A stretch of DNA of 19,567 bases from an uncultured Clostridia bacterium (GCA_945916025.1 CAMEGD010000018.1:1-19567); one strand, 5' to 3'. Positions 7,263 through 15,037 are shown, numbered from the stretch's first letter. Notes: generated by a model not told the origin, from the sequence alone. Program-made: numbers and translations.

Positions 7263-8462
7263 CTAAAGCATACCTGCGAAAATACCACCTATAATTACTG
7301 ATGCAATTGTTACAGAAGTAAATCCACCCACTAACATCTTAGGCATTAAGATACTAGTCAAATATGCTTTTTCTCCTTCATCCTCTGTTAAGGCCTTAAT
7401 CGCTTCTTCAGTTAGAATATAGTTAGGTGGGAATCCATAAAGAGCATTCATTCCTATAGAAATAGCCATTGGAATAGACTCACCTAAAATTTTACCAACT
7501 ATAATACAAAGAAGGATTAATCCTACTACTCCTATAACTATTACCCCAAATAAAGGTCCTGCAACTTGAAGTAACATTTCTGGTGTAGCATTTTTTAGTC
7601 CATCAAATATAAATGCCATTAGAGCAGTCATGGTAAGACCAAAGGAATTTGCTTTTGTCAATGCTTCCTTATCTAAAAGTCCAATTTCTCCAGCAATTAC
7701 CCCTAATACTAAGGTAACAACTAGAGGATGGATAGAAAAATTAAGTCCAGTACCTACAATAAGACCATTTACAAATCCTGCAAACCTATTTGCAACAAGA
7801 CCAACTACAATAAGTTTTAGTAGTAACATGTAGGTTGTATTGTACTTTTTAGGTACAGGTGGAATAAGTTTTTTCTTTTCTACAACTTTTTCTTCACCAG
7901 CAGGAACAACTACATGGTTTTTGTCATAGTTTGCTAAAAGTCTCTTACCTTCTTTTTTAAGAAGTACAGCAGTAATTGGGTATCCTACGAAACCTTGGGC
8001 AACATACACTAAAATAGCTAAAATTGATAAAAGTTCCATTCCCTTAGCAGCAGCTGCCTCTTGCATTAAAATAGCAGCAACAATACCTCCTGTTAAAGGC
8101 GGAGCTCCGGTTATTACAGTTTCTCTTCCTAAAATTACAGATCCAACTGTCATTAGTATAATTACAATACCAAAAACACCTGCAAGGCTGATTAATACAG
8201 TTTTCCATTGAGCCATTAGCTCTTTGGTGTTCATCATAGAACCCATGTGGGCAATTAATAAATACATAGAAAGATTAGCAATTCCACCTAAAGATGAAAC
8301 AGTAACTACATCTTGAGGGAAGATTGTCCAATATCCTACTAAAAATAAAACTGCAGTAACAAAAACAGAAGGAACAAAGGCCTTAGTCATGTTAGATACA
8401 ATTTCGCCTATTACCATAGCAATTAAAATAAATACAAGTGCAAGGATAAAATCTACGTTCAT
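7263..8462 (-). CDS. ESS/GltS-like permease (putative carboxylate or acyl-amino-acid transporter)
   Basis: An integral membrane protein of 399 residues with about ten hydrophobic helices in two halves, each with a broken, small-residue-rich segment (GGIVAAILMQEAAAAKG; AISIGMNALYGFP). They are joined by a basic cytoplasmic loop near residues 175-205. This two-repeat plan resembles the sodium/glutamate symporter (ESS) superfamily, but the hallmark motifs are not exact, so the assignment is provisional. The start has AGGAGG and a consensus sigma-A promoter lies at 8489-8517. It is followed by an M20D hydrolase and divergent from a second, so import of an amide-linked amino acid is the likely job (inference). 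Confidence 0.8.
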   Translation of the reverse strand: MNVDFILALVFILIAMVIGEIVSNMTKAFVPSVFVTAVLFLVGYWTIFPQDVVTVSSLGGIANLSMYLLIAHMGSMMNTKELMAQWKTVLISLAGVFGIVIILMTVGSVILGRETVITGAPPLTGGIVAAILMQEAAAAKGMELLSILAILVYVAQGFVGYPITAVLLKKEGKRLLANYDKNHVVVPAGEEKVVEKKKLIPPVPKKYNTTYMLLLKLIVVGLVANRFAGFVNGLIVGTGLNFSIHPLVVTLVLGVIAGEIGLLDKEALTKANSFGLTMTALMAFIFDGLKNATPEMLLQVAGPLFGVIVIGVVGLILLCIIVGKILGESIPMAISIGMNALYGFPPNYILTEEAIKALTEDEGEKAYLTSILMPKMLVGGFTSVTIASVIIGGIFAGML

Positions 8463-8477
8463 ATGATACCTCCTTTT

Positions 8478-8545
8478 AATTTTGTCTTATTATATCAAAC
8501 CCTAATTAATTAATCAATATTTTAGTATATTTAAAATTTTGTCTT
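8478..8545. repeat. Direct repeat in the divergent promoter region
   Basis: The 11-mer AATTTTGTCTT occurs at 8478-8488 and 8535-8545, one copy on each side of the permease promoter. Paired sites around a promoter are a common repressor arrangement, but there is no direct evidence for a regulator. Confidence 0.4.
8489..8517 (-). promoter_or_regulatory. Consensus sigma-A promoter of the permease operon
   Basis: On the - strand, TTGATT (8512-8517) and an exact TATAAT (8489-8494) are separated by 17 bases, 27 bases ahead of the permease ATG. This is the best housekeeping promoter in the window. Confidence 0.85.
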
Positions 8546-8598
8546 GTCTTTGGAGGTCTAATATGGTAATTTATTAAAAAAGAAATGGGAGGAAAAAT

Positions 8599-9777
8599 AT
8601 GGACTACAAGAAAAGAGCCCTTGAAATACAGGACCAAATTATAAATAACAGAAGGGAAATTCATAAAAATCCAGAACTTCACTTTAACTTAGATAAGACC
8701 CTGGCCCTAGTAGAAAGGGAACTAAAATCCTATGGTATTGAGCCTAAAAGAGTTGGTAAAGCTGGAATTACAGCCCTAATAGGATCTGGTAGCCCAGTAG
8801 TGTTATTAAGGGGAGATATGGATGCCCTTAAGATGAAAGAAGAAATGGGACTAGAATTTTCATCAGAAATCGAAGCCTGCCATTCCTGTGGCCATGATGG
8901 CCATACCTCCATGCTACTAGCAGCAGGAAGGATGCTAAAAGAAAACGAAGAAAACCTTAAAGGAACAGTAAAACTAATGTTTCAGCCTGCAGAAGAAATC
9001 CTCCAAGGGGCTAAGGACATGATAGAAAACGGGGTCCTAGAAGACCCAAAGGTAGATGCAGCCTTTGCAATTCACCTTTTCCCAGGAGAAGAATATTTTA
9101 AAACAGGGTCTATAAGAATAGCCAGAGGACAATTTATGTCCAGTGGAGATGTCCTAGTTATTAATATAAAAGGAGTACAATCCCATGGATCAACTCCAGA
9201 ACTAGGAGTAGATGCCATAGTAGTAGCCTCCCACATAGTAATTGGACTACAAAACATCCTAGCAAGGGAAATATCCATGTTTGATAACTGTGTAGTCCTA
9301 GTAGGAAAAATTACAGGAGGAGCAACAGTAAACACCACACCAGGTTATGCCACAATAGAACTTTCAGCCAGAGCAGTTAATGAAGAAAAAAGAGAATTTA
9401 TCCTTTCTAGAATAAGGGAGATTGCAAGGGGAGTAGCAGAAACCTTCAGAGCCCAAGTTGAAATTAACCATCCAATGGGTTCAGCTTCCCTATATAATAA
9501 TGAAGATCTAGTAGATGATGTCTTAGAATTTTCAAAAGATATTGTTGGAGAAGAAAATATAAAAGTTGTTCCTATGATGGCAGGAACAGAAGACTTCGCC
9601 TATATAGCCCAAAAAATGCCAGCAGCCATGATTCACCTAGGCTCAGGCTCAACTGACGAAGGCTACATGTATGGAATCCATTCACCATTAATGACCTTTA
9701 ATGAAGAAGTCCTACCAATAGGAGCAAGCCTACTGGCAGACTTAGCCACAAAATATTTAGAAAAATATAGTAAGTAA
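8599..9777 (+). CDS. M20D-family amidohydrolase, second copy
   Basis: A 392-residue cytosolic metallohydrolase, paralogous to the one at 6044-7243 but clearly diverged. Motifs: RREIHKNPELHF near the N-terminus, metal site HSCGHDGH at 95-102, the QPAEE catalytic/metal Glu pair about 35 residues later, the dimerisation motif GVQSHGSTPE and the C-terminal GTEDFAY and GIHSPLMTFNEE motifs, which carry the remaining residues expected for M20D. It keeps the canonical QPAEE that the other copy lacks. The start has GGGAGG upstream. It is transcribed away from the permease, so the two enzymes and one transporter form a likely scavenging unit with split specificity. A strong terminator follows. Confidence 0.94.
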   Translation: MDYKKRALEIQDQIINNRREIHKNPELHFNLDKTLALVERELKSYGIEPKRVGKAGITALIGSGSPVVLLRGDMDALKMKEEMGLEFSSEIEACHSCGHDGHTSMLLAAGRMLKENEENLKGTVKLMFQPAEEILQGAKDMIENGVLEDPKVDAAFAIHLFPGEEYFKTGSIRIARGQFMSSGDVLVINIKGVQSHGSTPELGVDAIVVASHIVIGLQNILAREISMFDNCVVLVGKITGGATVNTTPGYATIELSARAVNEEKREFILSRIREIARGVAETFRAQVEINHPMGSASLYNNEDLVDDVLEFSKDIVGEENIKVVPMMAGTEDFAYIAQKMPAAMIHLGSGSTDEGYMYGIHSPLMTFNEEVLPIGASLLADLATKYLEKYSK

Positions 9778-9788
9778 GAATACTAAAA

Positions 9789-9821
9789 ATTCAAGGAAAA
9801 TTACATTCCTTGGATTTTTTT
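9789..9821. terminator. Bidirectional intrinsic terminator
   Basis: ATTCAAGGAA (9789-9798) pairs with TTCCTTGGAT (9806-9815) over 10 bp with one wobble. On + a T-run follows (9815-9821). On - the other flank also gives a T-run. It serves the + strand amidohydrolase and the converging broken membrane gene. Confidence 0.9.
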
Positions 9822-10190
9822 ATTGTCTTCTTTTTTTCTTAACTACCTTAAAGTAAAATTCTATATTAAGAATTGCTATAATAATTGGTACAATTAAATT
9901 CCTAAAAATTTCAAATCCTATTCCTCTATTTATTATATTATAGAAATCTAAGATATAAAAGATTATGTAAAACCTAATAAGAAAAGATCTAAGAAAGCTC
10001 TTGTAGGCTAAAAAGTCTACAAAAACCCCATTAGAAATAAAAATTATTAAACCAAAGATAAGTAAATGTTGTAAAACTGGAAGAATAAATATATAAATAT
10101 ATGGTTCTATAAAAAAAAGAAAATGAAAGCTAGGATCATAAGAAAACAAATACCTAAAGTTACCTTAAGTTGAAATTTAAAATCATTCAT
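9820..10190 (-). pseudogene. Small membrane protein gene split by a -1 frame change at a T8 run
   Basis: An ATG at 10190 with GGGAG upstream opens MNDFKFQLK and a hydrophobic helix, then hits TAG at 10107-10109. The -1 frame continues for 96 residues to a TAA at 9820-9822, with further hydrophobic helices and a basic tail KKKRRQ. The join would be in T TTT TTA (10110-10116), placed in the correct phase for -1 slippage just before the stop. The joined product would be about 123 residues with roughly four membrane helices. I recognise no family. A lost base, a sequencing error in the homopolymer, phase variation or programmed frameshifting are all possible. The decayed relative next door favours a pseudogene. 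Confidence 0.6.
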
Positions 10191-10202
10191 TTTTTTCTCC
10201 CT

Positions 10203-10609
10203 TCATCTACTACTATGGCACTTAAAATACCCTAGGCCAAAAAGACCACATACTAAAGGAAATACAATAAGAAGCCTGGAAAGTATGTTTAAAGCAATAT
10301 CTGAACCTACTAACGACACTTGAAATTTAGATAAAAAGAATAAGACAAGAATCGCAGCAAAATATACAATAAAATTAATTTTATTGATTTTAAATCCTAC
10401 TTACTAATTCCTTCATAGTACAAAAACACTAAATATCCTAAAATTCCATATAAAACAAAGTCCAAAAATAACTTGGCAATAAGTACATTGGAAATTCCCA
10501 TCTAATCAACCCCATAGCTTCTGAAAATAAGAATACCTACTGCTCTCATAAGATAAAAGACAATTGGGACGATAATAAAAAGAACTGAGCTTTTAAATTT
10601 TTTATTCAT
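10203..10609 (-). pseudogene. Decayed relative of the neighbouring membrane protein gene
   Basis: An ATG at 10609 with GGAG upstream encodes MNKKFKSSVLF and a hydrophobic helix but meets TAG at 10502-10504. An ATG follows at once in the same frame and carries 34 more hydrophobic residues to a TAG at 10397-10399. A shifted frame from about 10400 then gives some 64 residues ending at TGA 10203-10205, with no start codon of its own. The last part (RLLIVFPLVCGLFGLGYFK) resembles the C-terminal region of the next gene downstream (RNLIVPIIIAILNIEFYFK). I read this as a paralogue carrying at least one nonsense and one frameshift lesion. The alternative is two tiny membrane peptides of 35 and 34 residues. 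Confidence 0.55.
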
Positions 10610-10650
10610 ATAATTTTTCTCCTTTATCTATACAACGTTTTAAAAATCTA

Positions 10651-10677
10651 AAAAGTCCAAGAAGTTGTCCTTGGACT
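10651..10677 (-). terminator. Intrinsic terminator
   Basis: AGTCCAAG (10654-10661) and CTTGGACT (10670-10677) form a perfect 8-bp stem with an 8-base loop. On the - strand it is followed by T-rich sequence. It lies 15 bases past the stop of the 144-residue protein gene. Confidence 0.85.
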
Positions 10678-10692
10678 CTTATCTAAATATCT

Positions 10693-11127
10693 TTAATTCC
10701 CAGGATTACCTATAAAGTACTCTAGGCTTTGATTTACATCATTTCTAGATACCCAAGCAGGATTTGCTCCTCCTGGAAGTTCAATTAGTATCCTATCTTT
10801 TTCCTTTTTAATAGCTTTTCTAAATATACCTCCATTAGAAGTATCTATAGTATCAAATGAAACTTCCCCTGTAACACTGTCTGTTAGTTTCATCTGTCCA
10901 ACTTTTAATCTATAAATACTTGATAAGGACTCTAGGTCTTTAAGACTTGGGTTTATAATTACATTTTCCTTAGGAACAAAACCAATTGCAAAAGACCAGT
11001 CATCTAAAACATCTCCTGCAGGCCTAAGTGAATCAATATCTAACAAATTTCCCTCGACCTTTTTAATTATTCCAACCTCTCCCTTTTTTAACCCTTCTGG
11101 AATCTTTTTGTCATTTGGATAGGACAT
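10693..11127 (-). CDS. Unrecognised 144-residue soluble protein, possibly truncated
   Basis: I do not recognise this protein. It has no signal peptide or membrane helix in the present frame. The composition is mixed beta-like with short motifs such as WSFAIGFVPKENV, SSIYRLKVGQMKL and ELPGGANPAWVSRNDV, suggesting a small folded domain. The ATG at 11127 has no ribosome-binding site, and the coding frame continues upstream to a TAA at 11191-11193 through sequence that, in another frame, looks like an ECF sigma factor. The ORF may therefore be the surviving 3' part of a larger gene joined to the sigma relic by a deletion. It has a good terminator. Confidence 0.5.
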   Translation of the reverse strand: MSYPNDKKIPEGLKKGEVGIIKKVEGNLLDIDSLRPAGDVLDDWSFAIGFVPKENVIINPSLKDLESLSSIYRLKVGQMKLTDSVTGEVSFDTIDTSNGGIFRKAIKKEKDRILIELPGGANPAWVSRNDVNQSLEYFIGNPGN

Positions 11128-11486
11128 ATAGGTTCTAGTTCTTCTAACTGAATATTTATAATAACCAGGTCCTCTAGGTCCCTTTCCATATTAGAGTTTT
11201 CGTAAGTCACTATCCATATCTTCTAATAGTAGGGTCTTTTGTCCCTGCCTAGTTATATTTATAGATTCGTTCCTTACTATAGAAACGCAGTAGGGCTCGA
11301 TTTACTGACAAGAAAGTTCAGAATCTTTTTATATTCTTTATTATTTTAAAAAATGAGTTAGAAAGGGCTTCTTCTGCCTTATTTTCGTCCTTTAAAATAG
11401 TTATAGCCCTTCTTTTCATTTTATCGTAAAGTCCCTTATGAATATTTTCTATAAGGTCTTTTTCTTCATCCTTTAGATTTAGTCAT
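11128..11486 (-). pseudogene. Relic of an ECF-type sigma factor
   Basis: Three consecutive frames carry pieces of a sigma-70 region 2-like protein. The first (from about 11476) reads GLYDKMKRRAITILKDENKA then EEALSNSFFKIIKNIKRF before TGA at 11318-11320. The second (11298 to TAA at 11191-11193) reads EPYCVSIVRNESINITRQG then QKTLLLEDMD. The third (from 11189) reads LEDLVIINIQLEELEPI. The ATG at 11486 is also shifted from the first piece. Together these match the order expected for an ECF sigma factor up to the linker, and region 4 is missing. At least three frame breaks make it nonfunctional. It follows the nucleosidase gene by 18 bases. Confidence 0.7.
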
Positions 11487-11504
11487 AAAAATATTATCTT
11501 TTTC

Positions 11505-12179
11505 CTATAGGTCTTTTATTAGGTTTAGCACCATGGTTGCTGAATGATCTGATGCTTCTTTTTTAAATTCATCATAGGTCATGTGGCCCCCATCATCAGC
11601 TAGGTCTGATATGGACCTTAGGACTATAAAGGGAATGTTGTTTATAAAGGCTGTGTTTGCAATAGATGCTCCCTCCATCTCCACACAAAGTCCTTGGAAA
11701 TTTTCTATCAGTTCTAATTTCTTTTCTGTAGATTCCACAAACAAGTCTCCTGTTAGAATTTTTCCTGTTAGATAGTGGAAGTTTTCCCTTTTGGCTATTT
11801 CTACTGCCAGCTCTACTGCCCTCTTATCTGCAAAAAAACTTTCTTGGAATGGGAAATAACTTTTCATAATCCTATGGTCAAAGTCATGGAAGGTAAGTTC
11901 AGAGCCTATTACCATTGATAATACTTCTAATCTAGAATCTAGGCCCCCTGCTATTCCAGTATTTATAATAAAGTCTGGCTTGAAATTGTCTATCATAATC
12001 TGTGTAGATAGGGCTGAGTTTACCTTACCTATACTACATTCTGTTACTACAAGGTCTTTATCCCTATATTTTCCTTCATAGTATTTAAAGCCGCTAATTT
12101 CTTTCATTTTTGGCCCTACAAGTTTTGAGATAATTAGATTTACCTCTGATTCCATAGCTCCAAGTATTCCAAATTTCAT
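11505..12179 (-). CDS. mtnN: 5'-methylthioadenosine/S-adenosylhomocysteine nucleosidase
   Basis: A 224-residue cytosolic enzyme that hydrolyses the glycosidic bond of methylthioadenosine and S-adenosylhomocysteine, releasing adenine. Motifs in order: GAMESEV with catalytic Glu10, SIGKVNSA, NTGIAGG (phosphate/ribose loop), VEMEGAS (ribose-contacting Glu) and SISDLADD with the catalytic Asp. Length is typical of the PNP/UDP family's MTA/SAH subgroup. The ATG start has GAGGATATT upstream. It sits 22 bases after a PatB/MalY-like C-S lyase gene in the same direction, so sulfur-amino-acid salvage is a coherent joint role. What follows it is a decayed sigma gene. Confidence 0.96.
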   Translation of the reverse strand: MKFGILGAMESEVNLIISKLVGPKMKEISGFKYYEGKYRDKDLVVTECSIGKVNSALSTQIMIDNFKPDFIINTGIAGGLDSRLEVLSMVIGSELTFHDFDHRIMKSYFPFQESFFADKRAVELAVEIAKRENFHYLTGKILTGDLFVESTEKKLELIENFQGLCVEMEGASIANTAFINNIPFIVLRSISDLADDGGHMTYDEFKKEASDHSATMVLNLIKDL

Positions 12180-12201
12180 ATAATATCCTCACTTATTAAA
12201 T

Positions 12202-13401
12202 TTATTTATTAAAAACGTATTTATCTAGTCTTTCAAAAGCCTCAACAACTAGGCTATATGGAAGGGCTAGGTTCATTCTTATGGTATTGTCCTTATTAAA
12301 AGGTCTTCCATCTTGCCAAATTACTCCAACAGAAACCCCTTCCTTTAGAAGAGTATCTAGATCTTTATTATTTTCTTTTAAATAGTTACTTAAGTCTAAG
12401 TATAAAAGATAGGTTCCTTGAGGTTTTTGGACCTTTACTCCCTTAAAGTTTTCCTTTATATAGTTATAAGCAAAGTCTATGTTTTTTGTTAGAACTTTCC
12501 TTAGCTCATCAGTCCACTTGCTTCCTTCTTCTGAATAAGCTCCTTCAAGGGCTGCCACTGATAAAAGGTTTGGATGGTTATACATTGGAAGAGAGCTTTC
12601 CTTTTCTAGCCTATCATTTAGTCTCTTATTGTAGACTATGTGATAAGACCCTACTAGACCGGCTAAGTTAAAGGTTTTCGATGGGGCATAAAAGGAAATT
12701 GTCCTCATTTTTGCATCTTCGTTTATGGATTGGGCTGGTGTAAACTTATTATCTCCTAGGATAATATCTGACCAAATACAGTCTTCTACTACATAGACAT
12801 CGTGTTTTTTATAAATTTCATAGGCCTTTTCGATTTCTTCCCTTGACCAAACCCTTCCTGTTGGGTTATGAGGGTTACAAAATATAGCTGTATGGATTTT
12901 GTTTGCAACTATCTTTCTTTCCATTTCTTCATAATCCATCCTCCATATTCCCTCTTCATCAATGTATAAGTCTGAATGAACTAGGCCATAGCCCTTGTTA
13001 GTTAGGGAGTTTGTAAAACCTACATAGGTTGGGGAATGGACTAGGACCTTGTCTCCAGGGCTAGTTAGAATATTTATGGCAGAAACCACCCCGCCTAGAA
13101 GTCCATTTTCATAGGCAATATTTTCAGCCTTTAGGCCCTTTACTTGGTTCCTATTTTCTTGCCATTTAATGATACTTTCATAATAAGTATCTGGCATAAT
13201 AAAGTATCCATAAAGGTGGTGGTTAGTCCTTTCTATAATTTTTTCAGGTATTGTTGGAACTGTCTCAAAATTCATATCAGCTACCCACATTGGTATCTTA
13301 GAAAAACCTTCCCTTACATGAGCCTCTGGAATAGGAATTATATCCACAGCCTTAGCATGGGAATTAGTCCTATCTATTATCTTTTCAAAACTATATTTCA
13401 T
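12202..13401 (-). CDS. PLP-dependent aminotransferase class I/II, PatB/MalY-type C-S beta-lyase
   Basis: A 399-residue fold-type I PLP enzyme. Diagnostic stretches are the N-terminal PMWVADMNFE, typical of the MalY/PatB group, the cofactor-contact CNPHNPTGRVW, and the Schiff-base lysine K242 in SKTFNLAGLVGSY. C-terminal RMNLALPY holds the carboxylate-binding Arg. Members cleave C-S bonds of cystathionine and related thioethers to homocysteine or thiol plus pyruvate and ammonia; some act as aminotransferases. The start ATG is preceded by AGGAGG. It leads a two-gene unit with mtnN, supporting methionine/homocysteine metabolism. Exact substrate cannot be told from sequence. Confidence 0.92.
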   Translation of the reverse strand: MKYSFEKIIDRTNSHAKAVDIIPIPEAHVREGFSKIPMWVADMNFETVPTIPEKIIERTNHHLYGYFIMPDTYYESIIKWQENRNQVKGLKAENIAYENGLLGGVVSAINILTSPGDKVLVHSPTYVGFTNSLTNKGYGLVHSDLYIDEEGIWRMDYEEMERKIVANKIHTAIFCNPHNPTGRVWSREEIEKAYEIYKKHDVYVVEDCIWSDIILGDNKFTPAQSINEDAKMRTISFYAPSKTFNLAGLVGSYHIVYNKRLNDRLEKESSLPMYNHPNLLSVAALEGAYSEEGSKWTDELRKVLTKNIDFAYNYIKENFKGVKVQKPQGTYLLYLDLSNYLKENNKDLDTLLKEGVSVGVIWQDGRPFNKDNTIRMNLALPYSLVVEAFERLDKYVFNK

Positions 13402-13432
13402 ACCTTCCTCCTAATGTCTTTTTATACTTAAA

Positions 13433-13441
13433 ATTATAGCA
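13433..13441 (-). promoter_or_regulatory. Extended -10 promoter element of the C-S lyase/mtnN operon
   Basis: On the - strand, TGC immediately precedes an exact TATAAT (13433-13438), forming an extended -10. The start codon is 31 bases downstream. No good -35 hexamer lies at the normal distance, as expected for extended -10 promoters. Confidence 0.6.
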
Positions 13442-13473
13442 TATTTTTTATAGATTACTTTTTTATGCAAATT

Positions 13474-13495
13474 AAAATCCTGTATTTCTACAGGA
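13474..13495 (-). terminator. Intrinsic terminator of the pepD gene
   Basis: TCCTGTA (13478-13484) and TACAGGA (13489-13495) form a perfect 7-bp stem with a 4-base loop. Four T and further T-rich sequence follow on the - strand. It lies 9 bases past the dipeptidase stop. Confidence 0.85.
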
Positions 13496-13504
13496 CTTTT
13501 CTTC

Positions 13505-14932
13505 TCACTTCAATTCTTCTAACATCTTTAATAAAAACTTCCAAGTTCTCTTTGTGGATTCTATGCTAATTCTTTCCTTAGGTGTATGGACATCGAACAT
13601 GTTTGGTCCAAAGGAAATCATATCTGTATCTGGAAGGACTCTTTTAAACATTCCACATTCTAATCCTGCATGTACTGCGTCATAGGATGGTTTTTTCTTA
13701 AATAAGTCTTCATAAACCTTTAGGGATAGGTCTCTAAGTGGACTTTCACTTTCGTATTCCCAAGCTGGATACCTATTAGTTTCTGAAACTTTTCCACCTG
13801 TTCTCTTTCCTAATATAACTAATGAATCAACTAATTTGTTCATTTCTGATTCTACTGATGACCTAATGGATGTTTCTATAAATACCTTCTTGTCCTTTTC
13901 GTATACAACTGCGTTGTTTATGGAAGTTTGAACTAGGCCTTCTATGGATTTAGACATTGTAACTACTCCATCTTCTACTACATTCATATAGTCTATTAAG
14001 TTATCTGTTAACTCCTTAGTAAAGGTCTTAGTAAGGTCAACTTCTTGAGTTATAATTTCAAGGTTAGGGTCGTTTACTTCTCTTTCTTTTTTAATTATTT
14101 CAAAAAAGTCTTTTACTACTTCTTCTGCCTTTTTTAAATCTTCTACATATACTTTTGCCTTAGAAAAGCTAGGTATTGCGTTGTGCTTTACTCCACCTGA
14201 TACTTGCGAAATTCTAAGGTCCATAACTTTTCTGATTTCATTTAAGGTTCTAAATAAAACAATGTTTGAGTTGGCCCTTTGTTTTATAATTTCCATACCA
14301 GAATGGCCCCCAAGTAAGCCTTGTACTATAATTTCTAGACCTTTTTCAGATTTTTCTTCTTCCTCTATTTCAAAGGAAGTTTCAATAGTTGCTCCACCAG
14401 CACAGGATACTAAGAAAATTCCTTCTTGTTCAGAGTCTATATTTAAAAGGTACTTTCCTTCCAGCATTCCTTCTTTTATAGCTGCTGCTCCAGCCATAGT
14501 TGTTTCTTCACTTGTTGTGATTAATACTTCTAGTGGTGGATGAGGATAGTCTCCATCTAAAACAGCAAGTCCAAAGGCTACTGCTATTCCGTCATCTCCT
14601 CCAAGGGTTGTTTTAATTGCCTTTAAAAAGTCCCCTTCTACTTCCATTTTTATTGGATCCATTTCAAAATCATGGTCTGAATCTTCTTCCTTTACACAAA
14701 CCATGTCCATGTGGCCTTGGATAATTACAGGTTTTGAGTTTTCGTATCCCTTTGATGCCTTCTTTTTAATAATTACGTTTTTAGCTTCATCTTGAATATA
14801 TTCTAAGTCCCTGTCCTTTGCAAATTTTACTAGGTAATTGGAAACTTCGGCTTCATTTCCAGAACATCTAGGTATTTGGTTTAGCTGACTAAACCAGTGA
14901 AATACTTCTTTAGGTTCAATATTAAAAGTCAT
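13505..14932 (-). CDS. pepD: Aminoacyl-histidine dipeptidase (PepD, M20C; Xaa-His/beta-Ala-His dipeptidase)
   Basis: A 475-residue cytosolic zinc metallopeptidase. The M20C landmarks run in order: EVFHWFSQLNQIPRCSGNE at the N-terminus, metal-binding His in IIQGHMDMVC, the bridging Asp in LGGDDGIAVA, the catalytic Glu pair in TTSEETTMAGA, metal Asp in NIDSEQEG, the lid-domain GLLGGHSGMEI, and C-terminal HAGLECGMF with the final ligand near FDVHTPKERI. Length matches PepD. Members split unblocked dipeptides such as those with C-terminal histidine. The start is the ATG at 14932 with GGAGG upstream; the 27 extra upstream codons in frame lack one. It has its own promoter and terminator and is divergent from the sigma-54 activator. 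Confidence 0.95.
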   Translation of the reverse strand: MTFNIEPKEVFHWFSQLNQIPRCSGNEAEVSNYLVKFAKDRDLEYIQDEAKNVIIKKKASKGYENSKPVIIQGHMDMVCVKEEDSDHDFEMDPIKMEVEGDFLKAIKTTLGGDDGIAVAFGLAVLDGDYPHPPLEVLITTSEETTMAGAAAIKEGMLEGKYLLNIDSEQEGIFLVSCAGGATIETSFEIEEEEKSEKGLEIIVQGLLGGHSGMEIIKQRANSNIVLFRTLNEIRKVMDLRISQVSGGVKHNAIPSFSKAKVYVEDLKKAEEVVKDFFEIIKKEREVNDPNLEIITQEVDLTKTFTKELTDNLIDYMNVVEDGVVTMSKSIEGLVQTSINNAVVYEKDKKVFIETSIRSSVESEMNKLVDSLVILGKRTGGKVSETNRYPAWEYESESPLRDLSLKVYEDLFKKKPSYDAVHAGLECGMFKRVLPDTDMISFGPNMFDVHTPKERISIESTKRTWKFLLKMLEELK

Positions 14933-14959
14933 GACTTCCTCCTTAAATTCTATAGATAT

Positions 14960-14988
14960 ATTATACCCTAATAGGATTTTTAATTTAA
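14960..14988 (-). promoter_or_regulatory. Probable sigma-A promoter of pepD
   Basis: On the - strand, TTAAAT (14983-14988) and an exact TATAAT (14960-14965) are 17 bases apart, 27 bases before the ATG. The -35 is weak but the -10 and spacing are good. Confidence 0.6.
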
Positions 14989-15037
14989 TACTATTTTCTA
15001 AGGGAAATATCAATTGAAAAACTTTACTCTCAATTTA

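Noticed and set aside
6945..7301. 118-codon + strand open frame opposite the amidohydrolase start
   Set aside because: It is antisense to the start of a conserved gene and to its ribosome-binding site, and its composition is that of a shadow frame.
8562..8576. Four-codon leader peptide (ATG at 8563) after GGAGG before the second M20D gene
   Set aside because: Too short to distinguish from chance, with no attenuator hairpin between it and the gene.
13144..13431. 95-codon + strand open frame opposite the C-S lyase start
   Set aside because: No ribosome-binding site, antisense to conserved PLP-enzyme coding sequence, and it runs across that gene's promoter.
14181..14543. Long open frame on the + strand inside pepD
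   Set aside because: It lies wholly opposite a well-supported dipeptidase gene, has no ribosome-binding site, and its product has no recognisable pattern. The same holds for open frames opposite the kinase (928-1308), the M20D enzymes and iadA (19229-19522).
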